This document shows positions 17,137-26,152 of a stretch of 63,255 bases of DNA, piece by piece (positions within the stretch are counted from its first letter, which is position 1; each line of letters starts with the position of its first letter). The position numbers and the translations under genes were made by a program. The notes under the pieces are model-generated. The model was not told where the DNA came from. It saw nothing but the letters and a program-made list of their open reading frames with translations, and did not search any database. Source of the DNA: a bacterium (GTDB taxonomy: Bacteria; Actinomycetota; Acidimicrobiia; Spongiisociales; ZC4RG35); NCBI GenBank assembly GCA_028819345.1, contig JAPPLW010000070.1, positions 1 through 63,255 on the forward strand. The letters are read 5' to 3'.

Positions 17137-18354
17137 ATGGAAAAGACAGCTAACGGCCGTCCGGTCATCAACCAGATCGAGGTGGTCCTACCCAGTTTGG
17201 CGGTGGGAAACGCAACCCTGGAACAACTCCGGGCACGGTTGCAGTCCACCTTCCGGGTGGAGAACCAGGCTGCGGCGGTGCGTGCTGAGACGCTGGCGGA
17301 ACTAACCCGCCGAAAGGGTGTCCACATCACCGAGAACGACCTGCGGGAGAAGGGGTTGCGACCCCGCCGCAAGGCCCGTTCGGAAGTGGAAACCGCCGTG
17401 GAACTGGAGGAGTTGCCGAAGACGTCGGAGGGGTTGCGGGATGGTGAGATTCCCTATGAGAACGCGCGGATTCTGGCCAAGGCCTCCCAGGAGGGGGATG
17501 TAGACGAGTCCGAGTTGATTGGTCCAGCCAAGACCCAGTCGCCTGACAAGTTCGCCGGGACGGTCCGAAAGCACCAACAGCAACGATCAGAAGACGACGG
17601 GATGTCCCGCCTGGAGCATCAACGCGCACAGAGGTTCGCCAAGATCAAAACCGATAACACAGACGGCATGACCGTGTTGTACGGCCGGTTCGATCCGATC
17701 ACCGGTGCTCTCATCGAGACGGCACTGTCTCAGAAGATGAACGAGTTATGGCGGGAGGAAGATCCCCGGGCAAGGCGCACGCCGGGTCAGCGGATGGCCG
17801 ACGCTCTCGCACATCTGGTTACCAGAGAGGAAACCGACGAGGACGGAAAGCCTCCCCGCGGTCCCAGGTTGTTGTTGATCGCCGACTACGACGTGGTCTC
17901 CCGGGAACTCCGCAACGGGCGACTTGGTGACGGGACCCCGATCCCAACAGAGAAGGTCCGGGACCTGGCCTGCCAGTCGGACATCCTTCCCGCCATCTTC
18001 CGGGGCGTGTCACAGCCGATGGACCTGGGACGGTCACGGCGGGCTGCCAGTCCCGCCCAACGGATCGCCCTCGTAGCACGGGACAAGGCGTGTGTGGGGT
18101 GTGGAGCCACCTCTAATTGGTGCCAGGCGCATCACATAATCCCTTGGGCCGTGCAGGGCAACACAGACCTCGACGACATGGTCCTCCTATGCAGCCGATG
18201 CCACCACAAAGTTCACGACGACCACTGGCAAGTGCGCAGGAAACCATCCGGGAAGTACTACCTCAAACCGCCATTGAAACACGACCGGCCAGAGTCCACC
18301 CTTCGCAAGACTCTCCTCCATGGCCGTCGGAACGCTATCAAACAGAGAAAATGA
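17137..18354 (+). CDS. DUF222 / HNH endonuclease domain protein (13E12-repeat type)
   Basis: About 405 aa. The central part is the DUF222 domain common in actinobacteria; the C-terminus is an HNH zinc-binding nuclease fold with CVGCG, the QAHHIIPW core, LDDMVLLCSRCHHKVH, and RRKPSGKYYL. The two CxxC pairs bind the structural zinc, while His-His in AHHIIPW supplies the nuclease centre. Members occur in many copies per actinobacterial genome and resemble the REP13E12 family; their role (mobile, homing or repair) is unsettled. ATG 17137 is chosen from the TATAAT placement; ATG 17128 overlaps the -10 box itself and is unlikely. Confidence 0.88.
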   Translation: MEKTANGRPVINQIEVVLPSLAVGNATLEQLRARLQSTFRVENQAAAVRAETLAELTRRKGVHITENDLREKGLRPRRKARSEVETAVELEELPKTSEGLRDGEIPYENARILAKASQEGDVDESELIGPAKTQSPDKFAGTVRKHQQQRSEDDGMSRLEHQRAQRFAKIKTDNTDGMTVLYGRFDPITGALIETALSQKMNELWREEDPRARRTPGQRMADALAHLVTREETDEDGKPPRGPRLLLIADYDVVSRELRNGRLGDGTPIPTEKVRDLACQSDILPAIFRGVSQPMDLGRSRRAASPAQRIALVARDKACVGCGATSNWCQAHHIIPWAVQGNTDLDDMVLLCSRCHHKVHDDHWQVRRKPSGKYYLKPPLKHDRPESTLRKTLLHGRRNAIKQRK

Positions 18355-18383
18355 AACACCGGACCTGTCTCCGGCAGGCTGGC

Positions 18384-19184
18384 CTAACCGACCAGGGTGC
18401 GTGCCAGCTGGCGGGACATGGCGACCAGGTTGCCCAGGGAATCCCAGATGTAGCAGTCTTCTTCGAAGGTGCCTTCCAGGAGGTGGCTGCTGGCCAGGTC
18501 GATGGTCAGCCATCCCGGATGCGGGCGAGCCCGGAAGTGAATGGTCAGCTCCAGAGTCGGCGCCCATCCGTAGAAGCCCAGTTGGAATACGGCGGGAGGG
18601 AAGCCGTCCGCGAACACCGGCACAGCCATGAGGTCGGGTGGGCGGCCGTCCGCAAAACGCATCCGGCCCCGGACCTCGGGCGTCCCGGTGGGTCGGCCTG
18701 CGGCGCCCTGAGCCATGTCGGAGGGCATCAGGAACTCGAATCGCTCGATGAAGGTGGAATTCCCTCTCTTTTGAGGGCCGGTCTGCATCTCCGAGTTCTC
18801 TGGCAGACTGGAAGGTGGACGCAGGGGACCGCTGGGACCGGTGAAGGTGGGCAGGTCGCCCCAGGTGATCAGGGAGGTGACGGTCACCCTGCCGTTCTGG
18901 ACGAGATCGACGGCCGTCACCGAGAGGCTGCGACCCCGCTTCATAACCCGGCTTGCGACGGTTGCCTCACCCGGCATGGTCGGCCCCACGAAGTGGCTGG
19001 TCATCGAAAGGGGGTCGGGGTGGGGGACCTCCTGCCCTGCGGCCACGAGGCACAACGCCATCAGGTATCCGCCGTTGGGGATGCCATCGATGTTCCACCG
19101 GGGACTCACCCGGGCGGTCCATTCACCCGCCCCCACCTGGTTCAGCGCCTCCCGGGTGTCAGCGTCGAAGAGGTAATCGTTCAT
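18384..19184 (-). CDS. TesB-like acyl-CoA thioesterase family protein
   Basis: 266 aa, double hot-dog architecture. The N-terminal half contains WNIDGIPNGGYLMAL and SMTSHFVGPTMPGEA, and the C-terminal half WAPTLELTIHFRARP with SHLLEGTFEEDCYIWD, the repeat pattern of TesB/4HBT_3 thioesterases in which Asp, Thr and Gln residues of the second half form the active site. It should hydrolyse acyl-CoA esters in the cytosol; substrate chain is unknown. Convergent with the DUF222 gene (29 nt apart) and transcribed toward it, downstream of pgpA on the same strand. Confidence 0.85.
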   Translation of the reverse strand: MNDYLFDADTREALNQVGAGEWTARVSPRWNIDGIPNGGYLMALCLVAAGQEVPHPDPLSMTSHFVGPTMPGEATVASRVMKRGRSLSVTAVDLVQNGRVTVTSLITWGDLPTFTGPSGPLRPPSSLPENSEMQTGPQKRGNSTFIERFEFLMPSDMAQGAAGRPTGTPEVRGRMRFADGRPPDLMAVPVFADGFPPAVFQLGFYGWAPTLELTIHFRARPHPGWLTIDLASSHLLEGTFEEDCYIWDSLGNLVAMSRQLARTLVG

Positions 19185-19239
19185 GGTCGCTTCCCGCCGC
19201 GTTCTGGTGTTTCGTCGGTGGTCTCTGACGGGGCCGCGA

Positions 19240-19686
19240 TCAGCCTAACCAGAGCTGGACGATCCACCCAACCGCCAGTCCGTACGCGCCGGCCACCACG
19301 TCGTCGCCGGTTATGCCCCAGCCCCCCGGAAGCCTTTCCGCCCATCTCACGCCCGGAAAGCCGGTCTTGGTGATGTCCACTATTCGAAACATCACCCATC
19401 CGGCCACCGCCCCGGCCAGACCCAGTCCCACCACAGCCAGGGTCGCTCCTGCGGCCTCGTCGATCACCACCCAGCCGGGATCGTCCGAGAAGGGATGGGA
19501 GGCCCACACCGAAACCCCCGCCGCGATGGCGGCCAGGAGGAGTTGCGCCGGCCACCCCAGCTCTCCGGCCGCCATCCCCGCCGCCAGTCCCACTGCGGCG
19601 CCCAAGGTCCCGGATCCAGCGTCCGATCCCGTCACCTTGCCAAGGAGCAGACCCACCCCGAACACAGAGGCGATCGTCCTGCGCAT
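19240..19686 (-). CDS. pgpA: Phosphatidylglycerophosphatase A
   Basis: 148 aa, integral membrane. Removes phosphate from phosphatidylglycerophosphate to give phosphatidylglycerol. Family motifs are all present: GSGTLGAAVGL near the start, the DPGWVVIDEAAG block with its acidic catalytic residues, FRIVDITKTGFPG, and the LPGGWGITGDDVVAGAYG C-terminal block. Three to four hydrophobic helices. It starts 97 nt from the divergent ilvE gene and could be co-transcribed with the thioesterase 55 nt downstream. Confidence 0.92.
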   Translation of the reverse strand: MRRTIASVFGVGLLLGKVTGSDAGSGTLGAAVGLAAGMAAGELGWPAQLLLAAIAAGVSVWASHPFSDDPGWVVIDEAAGATLAVVGLGLAGAVAGWVMFRIVDITKTGFPGVRWAERLPGGWGITGDDVVAGAYGLAVGWIVQLWLG

Positions 19687-19783
19687 CGGTTCTCAGGTTA
19701 CCGGGGCTTTCGAGGCCGGACCAGAACGGATAATCCGAAACGTTCGGTTAAACGGCCTTCCGAGTGTGCCAAACTAGGGGCGC

Positions 19784-20698
19784 ATGGAACCCTCAATGTA
19801 TATCTGGATGGACGGTGAGTTGGTCCCCTGGGACGAGGCGAACGTCCATGTGCTTAGCAACGCCCTTCACTACGGAACCGGGGTGTTCGAGGGAATCCGG
19901 GCCTATGAGACCGACGACGGGACGGCGATCTTCCGCCTCACCGAACACCTCGAGCGGCTCCATCGTTCTGCCCGGGTCTACCGCGTGCCCCTCGAATGGT
20001 CGGTAGAAGATCTCGCCGAGGCCTGCCGGGCGGTAATGAGGGAAAACGAGTTGGAGGCAGGATACATACGCCCCCTGGTCTACTACGGGCTGGGGGCGAT
20101 AGGCCTCAACCCCACCGGCGCCACCTCCCACACCGCCATTGCGGCCTGGAGGTGGGGTGCCTACTTGGGAGAGGAAGGGGTCTTGAACGGCATTTCGGTG
20201 GGGGTGTCCTCCTGGCGGCGGATCAGCCCGGCGGCCTTCGTGCCGGTGGCCAAGGGATGCGGGCAGTATCTCAACAGCGTGATGGCCAAGATGGAGGCGC
20301 TCAGCAACGGCTACGACGAAGCCCTGTTGCTCAACGGCGACGGGAACATCTCCGAAGGCAGCGGAGAGAACGTCTTCCTGGTGCGAGACGGCGTGGTGCT
20401 CACCCCTCCGATCTCCTCGGGGATCCTGGACGGCATCACCCGCCATACGGTGATGACCCTGCTCTCCCGGGACGGGATCGAGATCCGGGAGGCCACTCTC
20501 ACCAGGGGAGATCTCTTCAACGCCGACGAGGTCTTCTTCACCGGCACCGCCGCGGAGGTGACCCCGGTGCGGGAGATCGACGCCCGACCGATCGGCGCCG
20601 GCCGTCCCGGACCGGTCACCCGGCGCGCCCAGGAACTCTTCGAGGCGCTCACCTCGGGCAACGACCCGGACCTGCGAGACTGGCTCGAGTATGTCTGA
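19784..20698 (+). CDS. ilvE: Branched-chain amino acid aminotransferase
   Basis: 304 aa, fold-type IV PLP enzyme that interconverts Leu, Ile, Val and their 2-oxo acids. Shows the N-terminal LHYGTGVFEGIRAY motif, IRPLVYYG, the PLP lysine within PVAKGCGQYLNSVMAK, DEALLLNGDGNISEGSGENVF, and the C-terminal FFTGTAAEVTPV phosphate-binding loop. Length is typical of the IlvE clade. The GCGQYLNS variant differs from the common GGNYxxS but the loop length is the same. ATG 19784 is used; MYIWMDGE starts the conserved part. It fits functionally with leuC/leuD at 25.5-27.6 kb. Confidence 0.95.
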   Translation: MEPSMYIWMDGELVPWDEANVHVLSNALHYGTGVFEGIRAYETDDGTAIFRLTEHLERLHRSARVYRVPLEWSVEDLAEACRAVMRENELEAGYIRPLVYYGLGAIGLNPTGATSHTAIAAWRWGAYLGEEGVLNGISVGVSSWRRISPAAFVPVAKGCGQYLNSVMAKMEALSNGYDEALLLNGDGNISEGSGENVFLVRDGVVLTPPISSGILDGITRHTVMTLLSRDGIEIREATLTRGDLFNADEVFFTGTAAEVTPVREIDARPIGAGRPGPVTRRAQELFEALTSGNDPDLRDWLEYV

Positions 20699-20723
20699 GC
20701 GGTCCTCGGCGCCTTCTGCCTAG

Positions 20724-21203
20724 ATGCCTCGCCAACCAAACATCGATCCTCCCGACCAGGATCTCCCGCGCACGGCCCTCGCCCCTGCGGCGCCTGCCCG
20801 GTGGAGCCCCCGCCGACCGGGGATGATCACCGCGCCCGAACAGGTCACACCGGGGGGTCTGTTTGGTCGCCCAGGTCCCGACACGGGCTGGGCGTTTCGG
20901 ATCGTCCGCCAGGCCGGCCTTCCGGCCCACGAGATGCAGGGAGAGGCGGTCCTGGTGACCCTGATGGCAGCCCGGGCCTCCCTCTTCGGTCGGGCGCCGG
21001 TCCCCGAAGACCTGGACGTGGCCCGGATTCTGATGGGATACGAGGAAGGCGCATCGGGGCAGATGGTCGAGCGCGGGCGGCGGTGGCTCCGCCACTCCCG
21101 CCACGAGGCGGTCCCCGGAGCGGCCGCCGCCGAACAGACCGGATCCGATCTTCTGGTCATGTCGCCTGCCGATCTCCGGTCAGCTCTCGCAGCCGGGGGC
21201 TGA
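20724..21203 (+). CDS. Conserved-looking hypothetical protein, 159 aa
   Basis: Not recognised. A Pro/Arg-rich, probably disordered N-terminus (first ~45 residues) is followed by a compact helical region with GRPGPDTGWAFRIVRQAG, HEMQGEAVLVTLMAARASLFGRAP and a DLDVARILMGYEEG helix. No signal peptide or membrane segment. It lies 25 nt after ilvE and 8 nt before the fumarylacetoacetase-family gene, in an apparent operon continuing into gltX, which argues that it is real. Confidence 0.65.
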   Translation: MPRQPNIDPPDQDLPRTALAPAAPARWSPRRPGMITAPEQVTPGGLFGRPGPDTGWAFRIVRQAGLPAHEMQGEAVLVTLMAARASLFGRAPVPEDLDVARILMGYEEGASGQMVERGRRWLRHSRHEAVPGAAAAEQTGSDLLVMSPADLRSALAAGG

Positions 21204-21211
21204 GTTCATTG

Positions 21212-21961
21212 GTGAAGATCGTCCGGTTCCGCCACGGCGACGAAATTGCCTACGGGTTGGCGGAGATGGAGGGGGTCACCCTCTACCGGGGCTCTCCGTT
21301 CGTGGTGTGGGAGCCGACCGAGACGATGCTGGGCTGGGAGGAGGTGAGGGTGCTGTCGCCGGTGCTCCCCACCAAGGTGGTGGGAGTCGGCCGCAACTAC
21401 GTCGATCCTGACGCTCCGTACCCTGGAGAACCGTTCGTCTTCATGAAGCCCACCACTTCGGTGGTGGGTCCGGGAGCCGAGGTGGTGATTCCCCCGGCCT
21501 TGTCGGTGGTAAGCCATGAGGCGGAGTTGGCGGTGATCCTGGGGAGGGTTGCCAGGCACATCCGGGTGGAGGACGCCGGAGCCTACATTCTCGGCTACAC
21601 CGCCGCCAACGACATAACGGCCAGCGATTATCTGGATGACCCCTTGAATCTCACCCGAGCCAAGAGCTTCGACACCTTCTGCCCGCTGGGACCGATGATC
21701 GAGACCGAGTTCGATCCGTTGGAGCAGCAGGCGGTGGAGTGTCTGGTAGACGGCGAGCTGCGCCAGTCCGGGTTCAGCTCGGAGATGATGTTCGGCCCCG
21801 GAGAGTTGGTCTCCTACGTGTCCTCGATGATGACCCTGCTGCCCGGTGACGTGATTCTCACCGGCACTCCCGACGGGGTGGGCCCCGTCTATCCGGGCAA
21901 CGTCATGGAGGTGCGAATCGACGGGATCGGGTCGCTGGTCAACCCGGTGGTGCGAGGATGA
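21212..21961 (+). CDS. Fumarylacetoacetate hydrolase family protein
   Basis: 249 aa. FAH-fold enzyme that acts on 2-oxo acids or their enols, with a divalent metal. Diagnostic elements: VGVGRNYVDP, EPFVFMKPTTSVVGPGAEV, the metal ligands in SHEAELAVILG (E-x-E), GYTAANDITASDY, KSFDTFCPLGP and the C-terminal LLPGDVILTGTPDGVGPV. This is the short bacterial form (2-hydroxyhepta-2,4-diene-1,7-dioate isomerase / oxaloacetate decarboxylase-like). Start GTG 21212 or TTG 21209. The final ATGA overlaps gltX by 4 nt, so it is co-translated with an aminoacyl-tRNA synthetase, with no evident functional link. Confidence 0.9.
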   Translation: MKIVRFRHGDEIAYGLAEMEGVTLYRGSPFVVWEPTETMLGWEEVRVLSPVLPTKVVGVGRNYVDPDAPYPGEPFVFMKPTTSVVGPGAEVVIPPALSVVSHEAELAVILGRVARHIRVEDAGAYILGYTAANDITASDYLDDPLNLTRAKSFDTFCPLGPMIETEFDPLEQQAVECLVDGELRQSGFSSEMMFGPGELVSYVSSMMTLLPGDVILTGTPDGVGPVYPGNVMEVRIDGIGSLVNPVVRG

Positions 21962-23415
21962 CTCCCCGGCTGAGGGTGGCGCCCTCGCCAACCGGACTCC
22001 TCCATGTCGGCACGGCCCGGGCCGCCCTCTTCAACTGGTTGTACGCCCGCCGCCACGGTGGCGTCTTCATCGTCCGGGTGGACGACACCGACCGGCAACG
22101 GTCCACGGCCGACTTCGAGACCCGGATCCTGGAAGCGCTCCGATGGCTGGGAGTCGACTGGGACGAGGGGGTAGAGGTGGGGGGCCCGCACGGTGCTTAC
22201 CGCCAGAGCGGACGGTACGACCGTTATCGCGAGGTCGCAGCCCAACTGCTGGAAGGCGAGACCGCCTATCGATGCTTCTGCAGCCCGGAGGAACTGGCTC
22301 AACGCAGGAAAGAGGCCCAGCGGGCGGGACGGCCGCCCGGGTACGACGGGCGCTGCAGGTCGCTGAAGGCCCGGGAAGCGAAACGTCGGCAGCAAGCGGG
22401 GGAGAACCATGTGGTGAGGTTCGCCATGCCCCGCCCGGGCGTGACAATCTTTGAGGACATGGTGAGGGGCGAGGTCCGCTTCGACCATGAGGTGATCGAT
22501 GACTTCGTGATCCTCCGCAGCGACGGATCACCCACCTACCACCTTGCCTCCACGGTGGACGACGTGGACTATCGCATCACCCACGTGGCCCGGGGAGAGG
22601 ACATCCTCCCCTCCACGCCCCGGCACATACAGATCACCAGGGCGATGTCCGCCCCCGAACCGGTCTACGCCCACCTCCCTCTGCTCCACGGCCAGGACGG
22701 ACGCAAGCTCTCCAAGCGTCATGGAGCCACCGACGTGGGCGAATACCGCCTCCGGGGGATCCTGGCGGAAGCCTTATTCAACTACCTCTCGCTCCTGGGA
22801 TGGTCGATCGGTCCGGAGGCCACGATATTCAGCCCGCAGGAAGCAGTGGAGTCATTCGACCTTGCGGACGTCTCGTCCAGCCCGGCGGTGTTCGATCCGG
22901 TGAAGCTCGAGTGGATGAACGGCGAGTACATACGGAACCACATCTCGGCCGCCGAATTCTCGGTCCGGGCCCGTCCATACGCCGAGAGGCACCTGGGCGT
23001 ACCCCTGTCCGATGCCGAATGGCAGCAGGCCGTCCCGGTGCTCCCCCTCGTTCAAGAGAGGGTGAAGCTCCTGTCGGAGGTGGGACCCCAACTGTCCTTT
23101 CTCCTGGAGGCCGGGATCGAGTACCACGAGCGGTCCTGGCGCAAGGTGATGAGAGCCCAGACCGTGGAGCCGGTGCTTTCCGAGGCGCTCTCGGCCCTGG
23201 GGCAACTGGGGGAGTGGCGGACAGAGACCATCGAGGAGACTCTGCGCGGGTTGCTGGCCCGGCTGGAGGTGAGCGCCCGGCGCGGGTTGCAGCCGATCCG
23301 GGTGGCGGTAACCGGCTCTTCGATCAGCCCGCCCCTCTTCGAGTCGCTTGCCGCGCTGGGACGGGAGAGGACGTTGCAGAGACTGGAAGGGGCCCGCGCC
23401 CGGCTCTCCCGATGA
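21958..23415 (+). CDS. gltX: Glutamyl-tRNA synthetase
   Basis: 485 aa, discriminating or non-discriminating class I synthetase. The HIGH-equivalent motif is HVGTARAA after SPTG; KMSKS is KLSKRHG near residue 247. The dimer-like block GEDILPSTPRHI precedes KLSKR. The C-terminal anticodon-binding cage is all-helical and complete (SSISPPLFESLAALGRER). Loading of tRNA-Gln depends on whether glutaminyl-tRNA synthetase exists elsewhere. Starts inside the stop of the upstream gene. Confidence 0.97.
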   Translation: MTPRLRVAPSPTGLLHVGTARAALFNWLYARRHGGVFIVRVDDTDRQRSTADFETRILEALRWLGVDWDEGVEVGGPHGAYRQSGRYDRYREVAAQLLEGETAYRCFCSPEELAQRRKEAQRAGRPPGYDGRCRSLKAREAKRRQQAGENHVVRFAMPRPGVTIFEDMVRGEVRFDHEVIDDFVILRSDGSPTYHLASTVDDVDYRITHVARGEDILPSTPRHIQITRAMSAPEPVYAHLPLLHGQDGRKLSKRHGATDVGEYRLRGILAEALFNYLSLLGWSIGPEATIFSPQEAVESFDLADVSSSPAVFDPVKLEWMNGEYIRNHISAAEFSVRARPYAERHLGVPLSDAEWQQAVPVLPLVQERVKLLSEVGPQLSFLLEAGIEYHERSWRKVMRAQTVEPVLSEALSALGQLGEWRTETIEETLRGLLARLEVSARRGLQPIRVAVTGSSISPPLFESLAALGRERTLQRLEGARARLSR

Positions 23416-23496
23416 TGGAGGGGAGAACCGGCGCGCCTGCCGGGTCCCCAACCGCATATAGCATTCGACCCATGGCAACCGGAAGGGTTTAGTTTC

Positions 23497-24483
23497 ATGA
23501 GTGCACCTCAACGGGTGACGGTTACCGGCGCTGCGGGGCAGATCGGGTACAGCTTGCTGTTCAGGATCGCCGCCGGGGAGATGCTCGGATCGGACCGGCC
23601 GGTGATTCTCCAGCTCCTGGAGATACCCCCGGCCTTTCCCGCTCTCGAGGGAGTGGCGATGGAGCTTGAGGACTGCGCCTTCCCCCTTCTGAAGGGCGTG
23701 GTGCTGACCACCGACGCCGAGCAGGCCTTCGCGGATGCCGATGTGGCGCTGCTGGTGGGCGCCATGCCGCGCCGGGCCGACATGCAAAGAGCCGATCTGC
23801 TGGAGGCGAACGGGAGGATCTTCTCCGAGCAGGGCCGGGCCCTCTCGGAGTCGGCCGATCCCGGCGTGAAGGTGCTGGTGGTGGGCAATCCGGCCAACAC
23901 CAACGCCTACATCACCGCCGCCAACGCTCCGAACATCGATCCCTCCCAGATCACGGCCATGACCCGCCTCGACCACAATCGCGCCATCGGTCAACTGGCG
24001 GCCAAGGTGGGAAAGCCCACCAGCATGGTGACCAAGATGAGTGTCTGGGGGAACCATTCCGCCAGCCAGTATCCGGACCTGTTCCATGCCGAGGTCGGGG
24101 GTAGGGACGCATTCGGATTGGTGGGCGACCGCGACTGGGTGGAGAAGGAGTTCATCCCCACGGTGGCCGAGCGAGGCACGGCCATCATCGAGGCGAGGGG
24201 CACATCGTCGGCCGCCTCGGCCGCCAACGCCGCGGTCAGCCACATACGGGATTGGGTGATGGGCACTCCTCCCGACGACTGGGTGAGCATGGCGGTTTTC
24301 TCCGACGGATCGTACGGGGTGCCCGAGGGCCTTTGCTCTTCCTTCCCATGCGTGTCCCGAGGCGGCCGCTGGGAGATCGTGTCGGGCCTGGAGCACTCGG
24401 AGTTCTCCCGGCAGCGAATCCAGGCCTCCGTGGACGAACTGGTGAGAGAGCGGGACACCGTGATCGAGATGGGGTTTGTCTGA
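23497..24483 (+). CDS. mdh: Malate dehydrogenase
   Basis: 328 aa, NAD-dependent malate/oxaloacetate interconversion in the TCA cycle. N-terminal [15 protein letters not shown] is the nucleotide loop; substrate-binding Arg residues lie in MPRRADMQR and TRLDHNRA; the catalytic His is in [12 protein letters not shown]. Length and motifs match the Mdh group used by actinobacteria and by cytosolic MDH. The end SREQIxxS-like region ([13 protein letters not shown]) is canonical. Preceded by GGAAGGG at a suitable distance from ATG 23497. gltA (citrate synthase) is 21 kb away, so the cycle genes are not clustered. Confidence 0.96.
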   Translation: MSAPQRVTVTGAAGQIGYSLLFRIAAGEMLGSDRPVILQLLEIPPAFPALEGVAMELEDCAFPLLKGVVLTTDAEQAFADADVALLVGAMPRRADMQRADLLEANGRIFSEQGRALSESADPGVKVLVVGNPANTNAYITAANAPNIDPSQITAMTRLDHNRAIGQLAAKVGKPTSMVTKMSVWGNHSASQYPDLFHAEVGGRDAFGLVGDRDWVEKEFIPTVAERGTAIIEARGTSSAASAANAAVSHIRDWVMGTPPDDWVSMAVFSDGSYGVPEGLCSSFPCVSRGGRWEIVSGLEHSEFSRQRIQASVDELVRERDTVIEMGFV

Positions 24484-24525
24484 GCCGCACCGGCTGGCGA
24501 GGCTCAGGGAGGCGCTAGGGCTGGG

Positions 24526-24912
24526 TTAGTACTCGACGTCTATGTCCGAGACCGCCGCCAGCCACTGCTCGATCCCGTTGCGATGCACCATCAGCTTGGC
24601 CAGATTGCCCGCCACCTTGATCTTCCCGGTGATGAAGGCAGACTGCACATTGAGGTCCCCCTTCATGATCGCTGCGGCGGTCTCGTAGTTCTGGCTGATA
24701 GTTATGTCGAGGTCCTCACGGACGCCCAGGGCAATGGTGATCGCCTGGGGAGTGATCATCAGGTGGTAGCCGGTGTCGCCCAAGGGTGACTCCAGGACGT
24801 TGAACTGGATGGCCAGCTCCATGTCGCGGGCGGCCTCCTGAAAACCCTGGTGGTTTTCCAGGGCCGTTGTCACTTCCGACAGCCATTCGGGGCTCAGAAA
24901 CTTCACTGCCAT
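24526..24912 (-). CDS. SCP2 sterol-binding domain protein
   Basis: 128 aa. Consists only of an SCP2 (sterol carrier protein 2) lipid-binding fold: MELAIQFNVLESP, the LMITPQAITIALG strand-turn, a DITISQNYETAAAIMKGDLN segment and the FITGKIKVAGNLAKLM block typical of SCP2. A lipid or acyl-CoA ligand in the cytosol is expected; none can be specified. ATG 24912 is used because the open frame upstream carries no related sequence. The next gene on this strand, xpt, lies 65 nt upstream. Confidence 0.85.
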   Translation of the reverse strand: MAVKFLSPEWLSEVTTALENHQGFQEAARDMELAIQFNVLESPLGDTGYHLMITPQAITIALGVREDLDITISQNYETAAAIMKGDLNVQSAFITGKIKVAGNLAKLMVHRNGIEQWLAAVSDIDVEY

Positions 24913-24977
24913 GAACGGGCTCCCTTGGAATCGGTTCTTGAGCCTCAGGCTAGTCGCCAGGGCCGGGCTATCGGCAA

Positions 24978-25538
24978 TCAGGCGATGGCGATCCGACCGC
25001 TCTCTATGGACTCGATGATGGCCGCAGATTCGATCTTCCATCCGTGCTTCTCCAGGAGAGACCGCCCCCCGGTGAAGGTCTTCTCTATGACGAATCCGAA
25101 GCCGGCCAGCCGGTTGCCGGACTCCTCGATCATCTCTCCCAACGCCTCCGCCGTGCGGCCCCGCGACAAGAAGTCGTCCACCACCACGATGTCCCGCCCG
25201 ACTCCCAGCAGTTCCTTGCGAATTGTTATCCAGGTCTTCCCTCCCTTGGTGGGCGAACTCACCTGCCGGATGAAGTGGAGGTCGGGATCGAGTTGGCGGT
25301 TCTGCTTCTTGGCGTAGATGAAGTCCACCCCCGCCGCCCTGGCGGTGCTGAAGGCAGCCGGTATGCCGGACGCTTCGGCGGTCAGCACCAGGTCGAAGTC
25401 CCCGAGTCGTTCCGCCAGCCACTCTCCCACGTTGCTCATGAGCGCCGGGTCGGTCCTGTGGTTGAGAAAGCTGTCCACGATCACCAGGTCGGATTCCACC
25501 CGCCCCGCTTCCAGGATTCGTCTCCGCAGTTCTTCCAC
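24978..25538 (-). CDS. xpt: Xanthine phosphoribosyltransferase-like protein
   Basis: 186 aa, type I phosphoribosyltransferase. The PRPP-binding loop is VVVDDFLSRGRTA near residue 120, and the family-specific N-terminal VDSFLNHRTDPALM and TAEASGIPAAFSTARA blocks identify the Xpt group, which converts xanthine and PRPP to XMP in purine salvage. The FVIEKTFTGGRSLLEKHG end is also Xpt-like. No purine riboswitch was seen upstream, where leuD ends 8 nt before it, so it is likely part of the leuCD transcript. Confidence 0.85.
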   Translation of the reverse strand: MEELRRRILEAGRVESDLVIVDSFLNHRTDPALMSNVGEWLAERLGDFDLVLTAEASGIPAAFSTARAAGVDFIYAKKQNRQLDPDLHFIRQVSSPTKGGKTWITIRKELLGVGRDIVVVDDFLSRGRTAEALGEMIEESGNRLAGFGFVIEKTFTGGRSLLEKHGWKIESAAIIESIESGRIAIA

Positions 25539-25546
25539 GCCGGTTT

Positions 25547-26152
25547 CTACTTTAGGGAGGGCAGGACCCGCGACCGGGTCAACTCGAAGGCGTCTATCTC
25601 CCCGAGGTGGCGGAGGGTGAGGCCTATGTCGTCATAGCCGTTGAGCATCCGCCACTTGGTGAAGGGGTCTATTTCGAAGGTGGTGGAGAGGCCGGGGGCT
25701 TCCACGGTCTGGGACTCCAGGTCGACGGTGATCCGGCTTTCGGGGCGCTCGGTGGCCAACCGGGTGAGGATTGACACCTCGGACGCCGGAAGCTGGATGG
25801 GGAGCAGGCCGATCTTTGTGCAGTTGGTGCGGAAGATGTCGGCCAGGGATGGGGCGATCACGGCTTCGAATCCCCAGTCCTGCAGGCCCCAGGGGGCATG
25901 TTCACGCGACGAGCCGCTCCCGAAGTTGGGGCCGGCCACGAGGACCTTGGCGGCCTGGTAACGGGGCTGGTTGAGGGCGAAGCCGGGATCGAGTTCTCCT
26001 CCGGGCGTGCGTCTCCAGTCCCAGAACAGGAACTCTCCGTAGCCGGTCCGCTCAACTCGCTTGAGGAATTGTTTCGGCATGATCTGGTCGGTGTCGACGT
26101 TCGCCCGGGGAAGGGGGAGCATGGTGCCGCTTATCACCGAGACCGGTCTCAT
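25547..26152 (-). CDS. leuD: 3-isopropylmalate dehydratase small subunit
   Basis: 201 aa. Swivel domain of the isopropylmalate isomerase: [15 protein letters not shown] near residue 18, [35 protein letters not shown], and [20 protein letters not shown] at the C-terminus. Works only as the LeuCD complex in leucine biosynthesis. ATG 26152 overlaps the leuC stop by 4 nt. Confidence 0.97.
   Translation of the reverse strand: MRPVSVISGTMLPLPRANVDTDQIMPKQFLKRVERTGYGEFLFWDWRRTPGGELDPGFALNQPRYQAAKVLVAGPNFGSGSSREHAPWGLQDWGFEAVIAPSLADIFRTNCTKIGLLPIQLPASEVSILTRLATERPESRITVDLESQTVEAPGLSTTFEIDPFTKWRMLNGYDDIGLTLRHLGEIDAFELTRSRVLPSLK

Noticed and set aside
22852-24396. 514-codon minus-strand open frame across gltX and mdh
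   Set aside because: Antisense to two certain genes and spans their boundary.
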